DNA from: Acidobacteriota bacterium
Lineage (GTDB): Bacteria > Acidobacteriota > Polarisedimenticolia > J045
DNA: 7,141 bases
Reading direction: 5' to 3'
Assembly (NCBI GenBank): GCA_027001345.1
Contig: JALTMS010000147.1
Coordinates: 1-7,141 of the forward strand
Numbering within the stretch: position 1 is the stretch's first letter; the number at the start of each line of letters is the position of its first letter. This document shows, piece by piece, positions 6,060 to 7,141 of this stretch. The position numbers and the translations under genes were made by a program. Below the pieces are notes generated by a model. That model made no database searches. It was not told where the DNA came from and worked only from the letters and a program-made list of their open reading frames with translations.

Positions 6060-6998
6060 TTGCTCGTCCATCGCCTGCTGCGGGCCGGGGTGACGGTGGT
6101 TGCCGCGGGCCTGCTGACGCTGCTGCTGCTCGAAGCGTTGCCCGGTGATCCCCTCGACCGGCTTTCCGAGCCCGGCATCAGCGCCGAACAGGCCGAGCGC
6201 ACGCGGGTGGCGCTGGGACTCGATCGTGCTCCGGCAGCCCGCTGGGCGGCGATCGCTCGCTCCTACCTCGCCGGGGAACTGGGCTACTCCTGGACCCGGC
6301 GTCGCAGCGTGGCCCGGGCCGTGGGGGAGGCTCTGCCCCACTCGCTGGCGCTCGGAGCGGCGGCCCTGACGCTGGCCTACGGACTGGGGCTGTCGGTGGC
6401 CTGGGGCGGGCTGCTGGTCGGGCCGCGGCTGCGCCGTCGCCTGCTCGCGGTGCTGCTGCCCCTGGCCCTGGCTCCCGGCTTCTGGCTCGGCCTGCTCGCC
6501 GTGGCCTTGTTCCATGGAGTGCTCGGCTGGCTGCCCGCCTCCCACGCCGCGCCCCCGGGAGCGGCGGGTGCCCTGCCGCACCTGCGGCATCTGCTCTTGC
6601 CGACCCTGGCTCTGGCCCTGCCCGCCGCGGCGATGGTGGCCCGCTACCAGCTCGCCGCCGCCGCCGTCGTCCTCGACGCTCCCGGCGCCACCGTGGCCCG
6701 CGCCCTGGGCCTGGGACGCCTGCGTATCGCCTGGCGCCACGGACTGCGGCCCACCCTGGCCACCACGGTGGTACTCGTCGGTCTCGACCTGCCACTGCTG
6801 GTTTCCGGAGCGCTGGTGGTGGAGACGGTGTTCTCCTGGCCCGGGGTGGGGCGACTGGCGGCCGGCGCCGTACTGACCTCGGACTACCCGCTGGCTCTGG
6901 CCCTGGTGCTGCTCGGGGCAGTGACGGTGGTGCTGGGCAACCTGGCGGCGGACCTGCTGGCGGCCGGGCTCGATCCCCGGCGCAGGCTGCCCGGATGA
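6060..6998 (+). CDS. ABC transporter permease, DppB/OppB-like
   Basis: Integral inner-membrane subunit of a dipeptide/oligopeptide-type importer, 312 residues from TTG, normal for the family. Seen: TM1 (about 7-25) followed by EALPGDP, the periplasmic LGLDRAP...SYLAGELGYSW segment typical of DppB proteins, TM segments at about 93-117, 126-152 (with PGFWLGLLAVALF and GWLPAS), 177-196, 233-258 and 276-302. The cytoplasmic EAA-like coupling loop lies at about 205-232 (ARALGLGRLRIAWRHGLRP), followed by VVETVFSWPGVGRLAAGAVL and a terminal DPRRR. The start is TTG 6060 by conventional codons; CTG 6051, adding three residues, has better ribosome-binding spacing. A GTG at 6090 would lose the basic residues before TM1 and is less likely. 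It follows the binding-protein gene by 19-28 bp, and its stop overlaps the next gene by ATGA, so the partners are the flanking products. ATPase genes are not in the window and are expected downstream. Confidence 0.96.
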   Translation: MLVHRLLRAGVTVVAAGLLTLLLLEALPGDPLDRLSEPGISAEQAERTRVALGLDRAPAARWAAIARSYLAGELGYSWTRRRSVARAVGEALPHSLALGAAALTLAYGLGLSVAWGGLLVGPRLRRRLLAVLLPLALAPGFWLGLLAVALFHGVLGWLPASHAAPPGAAGALPHLRHLLLPTLALALPAAAMVARYQLAAAAVVLDAPGATVARALGLGRLRIAWRHGLRPTLATTVVLVGLDLPLLVSGALVVETVFSWPGVGRLAAGAVLTSDYPLALALVLLGAVTVVLGNLAADLLAAGLDPRRRLPG

Positions 6999-7141
6999 GC
7001 GCTGTGACCGGCCGGATCCCGCTGGAGACCCTTGTGGTCCTCGTCGCTCTGGTCGGTCCATCGATGGTCGCTTCGCCGCGGCAGCCCACAGCAGCGGCAG
7101 CAGCGGCGGCGCTGTTGCCACCGCTGGCCCGGGTCGTCGAG
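6995..7141 (+). CDS. Probable second ABC permease (DppC-like), N-terminal fragment
   Basis: An ATG overlaps the DppB-like stop as ATGA and opens a frame that runs uninterrupted to the window edge (49 codons). AGG at 6984-6986 lies eight bases upstream. The visible part has a short N-terminus, one hydrophobic segment (about residues 10-26, LETLVVLVALVGPSMVA), a run of seven alanines (33-39) and then LLPPLARVVE. No diagnostic DppC motif is reached inside the window, so the call rests on gene order (binding protein, DppB, DppC is the usual order), the overlap and the N-terminal membrane helix. It could also be a fused or atypical permease, since the proline- and alanine-rich stretch after the helix is less usual for DppC. 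Confidence 0.6.
   Translation, partial: MSAVTGRIPLETLVVLVALVGPSMVASPRQPTAAAAAAALLPPLARVVE

Noticed and set aside
5529..7121. Long - strand open frame (530 codons) opposite the permease
   Set aside because: Gln/Gly/Arg-rich low-complexity translation produced by the antisense of Leu/Ala-rich membrane codons.
2718..7141. Internal promoters or intrinsic terminators
   Set aside because: The gene junctions leave no room for a clear promoter, and no hairpin followed by a T-run is present.

Overview
This is a high-GC bacterial window (roughly 70% G+C by eye) with every gene on the + strand and almost no non-coding DNA. It reads as one operon-like array: a large TPR-CHAT protein (cut at its 5' end by the window), a secreted subtilisin-family (S8) protease, an oligopeptide-type ABC substrate-binding lipoprotein, its DppB-like permease, and the first 49 codons of a second, probably DppC-like permease that runs off the 3' edge. 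The junctions are 0 bp, an overlap, about 19-28 bp, and a 4-base ATGA overlap. No promoter, terminator, RNA gene, mobile element or CRISPR array was found.

The organism cannot be named from sequence alone. The S8 protease ends in an accessory domain (roughly residues 403-517, with YDLARGEVASL, a Cys-Leu-Glu-Glu-Asp segment, a PGRAFFYVFRD strand and GADSEGRERMAGSGDC) that I associate from memory with secreted proteins of Acidobacteriota (Thermoanaerobaculia/Holophagae-like) and neighbouring high-GC environmental phyla. A Gram-negative-type acidobacterial or similar metagenomic lineage is therefore the best guess, as inference only.

Region 1-2717 encodes an alpha-helical repeat array of about eight TPR-like units, a short coiled-coil linker and a C-terminal CHAT (caspase-like) protease domain with an intact His754/Cys794 dyad. 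Region 2718-4283 encodes an exported S8 protease with signal peptide, propeptide-like segment, Asp148/His198/Ser342 triad, oxyanion Asn280 and the accessory C-terminal domain; it has a perfect Shine-Dalgarno sequence inside the end of the CHAT gene. Region 4205-7141 encodes the peptide-type importer components.

Working model (inference): the cytoplasmic TPR-CHAT protein senses or processes a partner, the S8 enzyme degrades protein outside the cytoplasm, and the ABC system imports products. The notable points are the coupling of two unrelated protease families to a peptide importer, a 16-bp perfect palindrome covering the ribosome-binding region at the protease/importer junction, and two successive genes (binding protein and permease) whose best-placed start codon appears to be CTG exactly six bases after a purine-rich ribosome-binding sequence.
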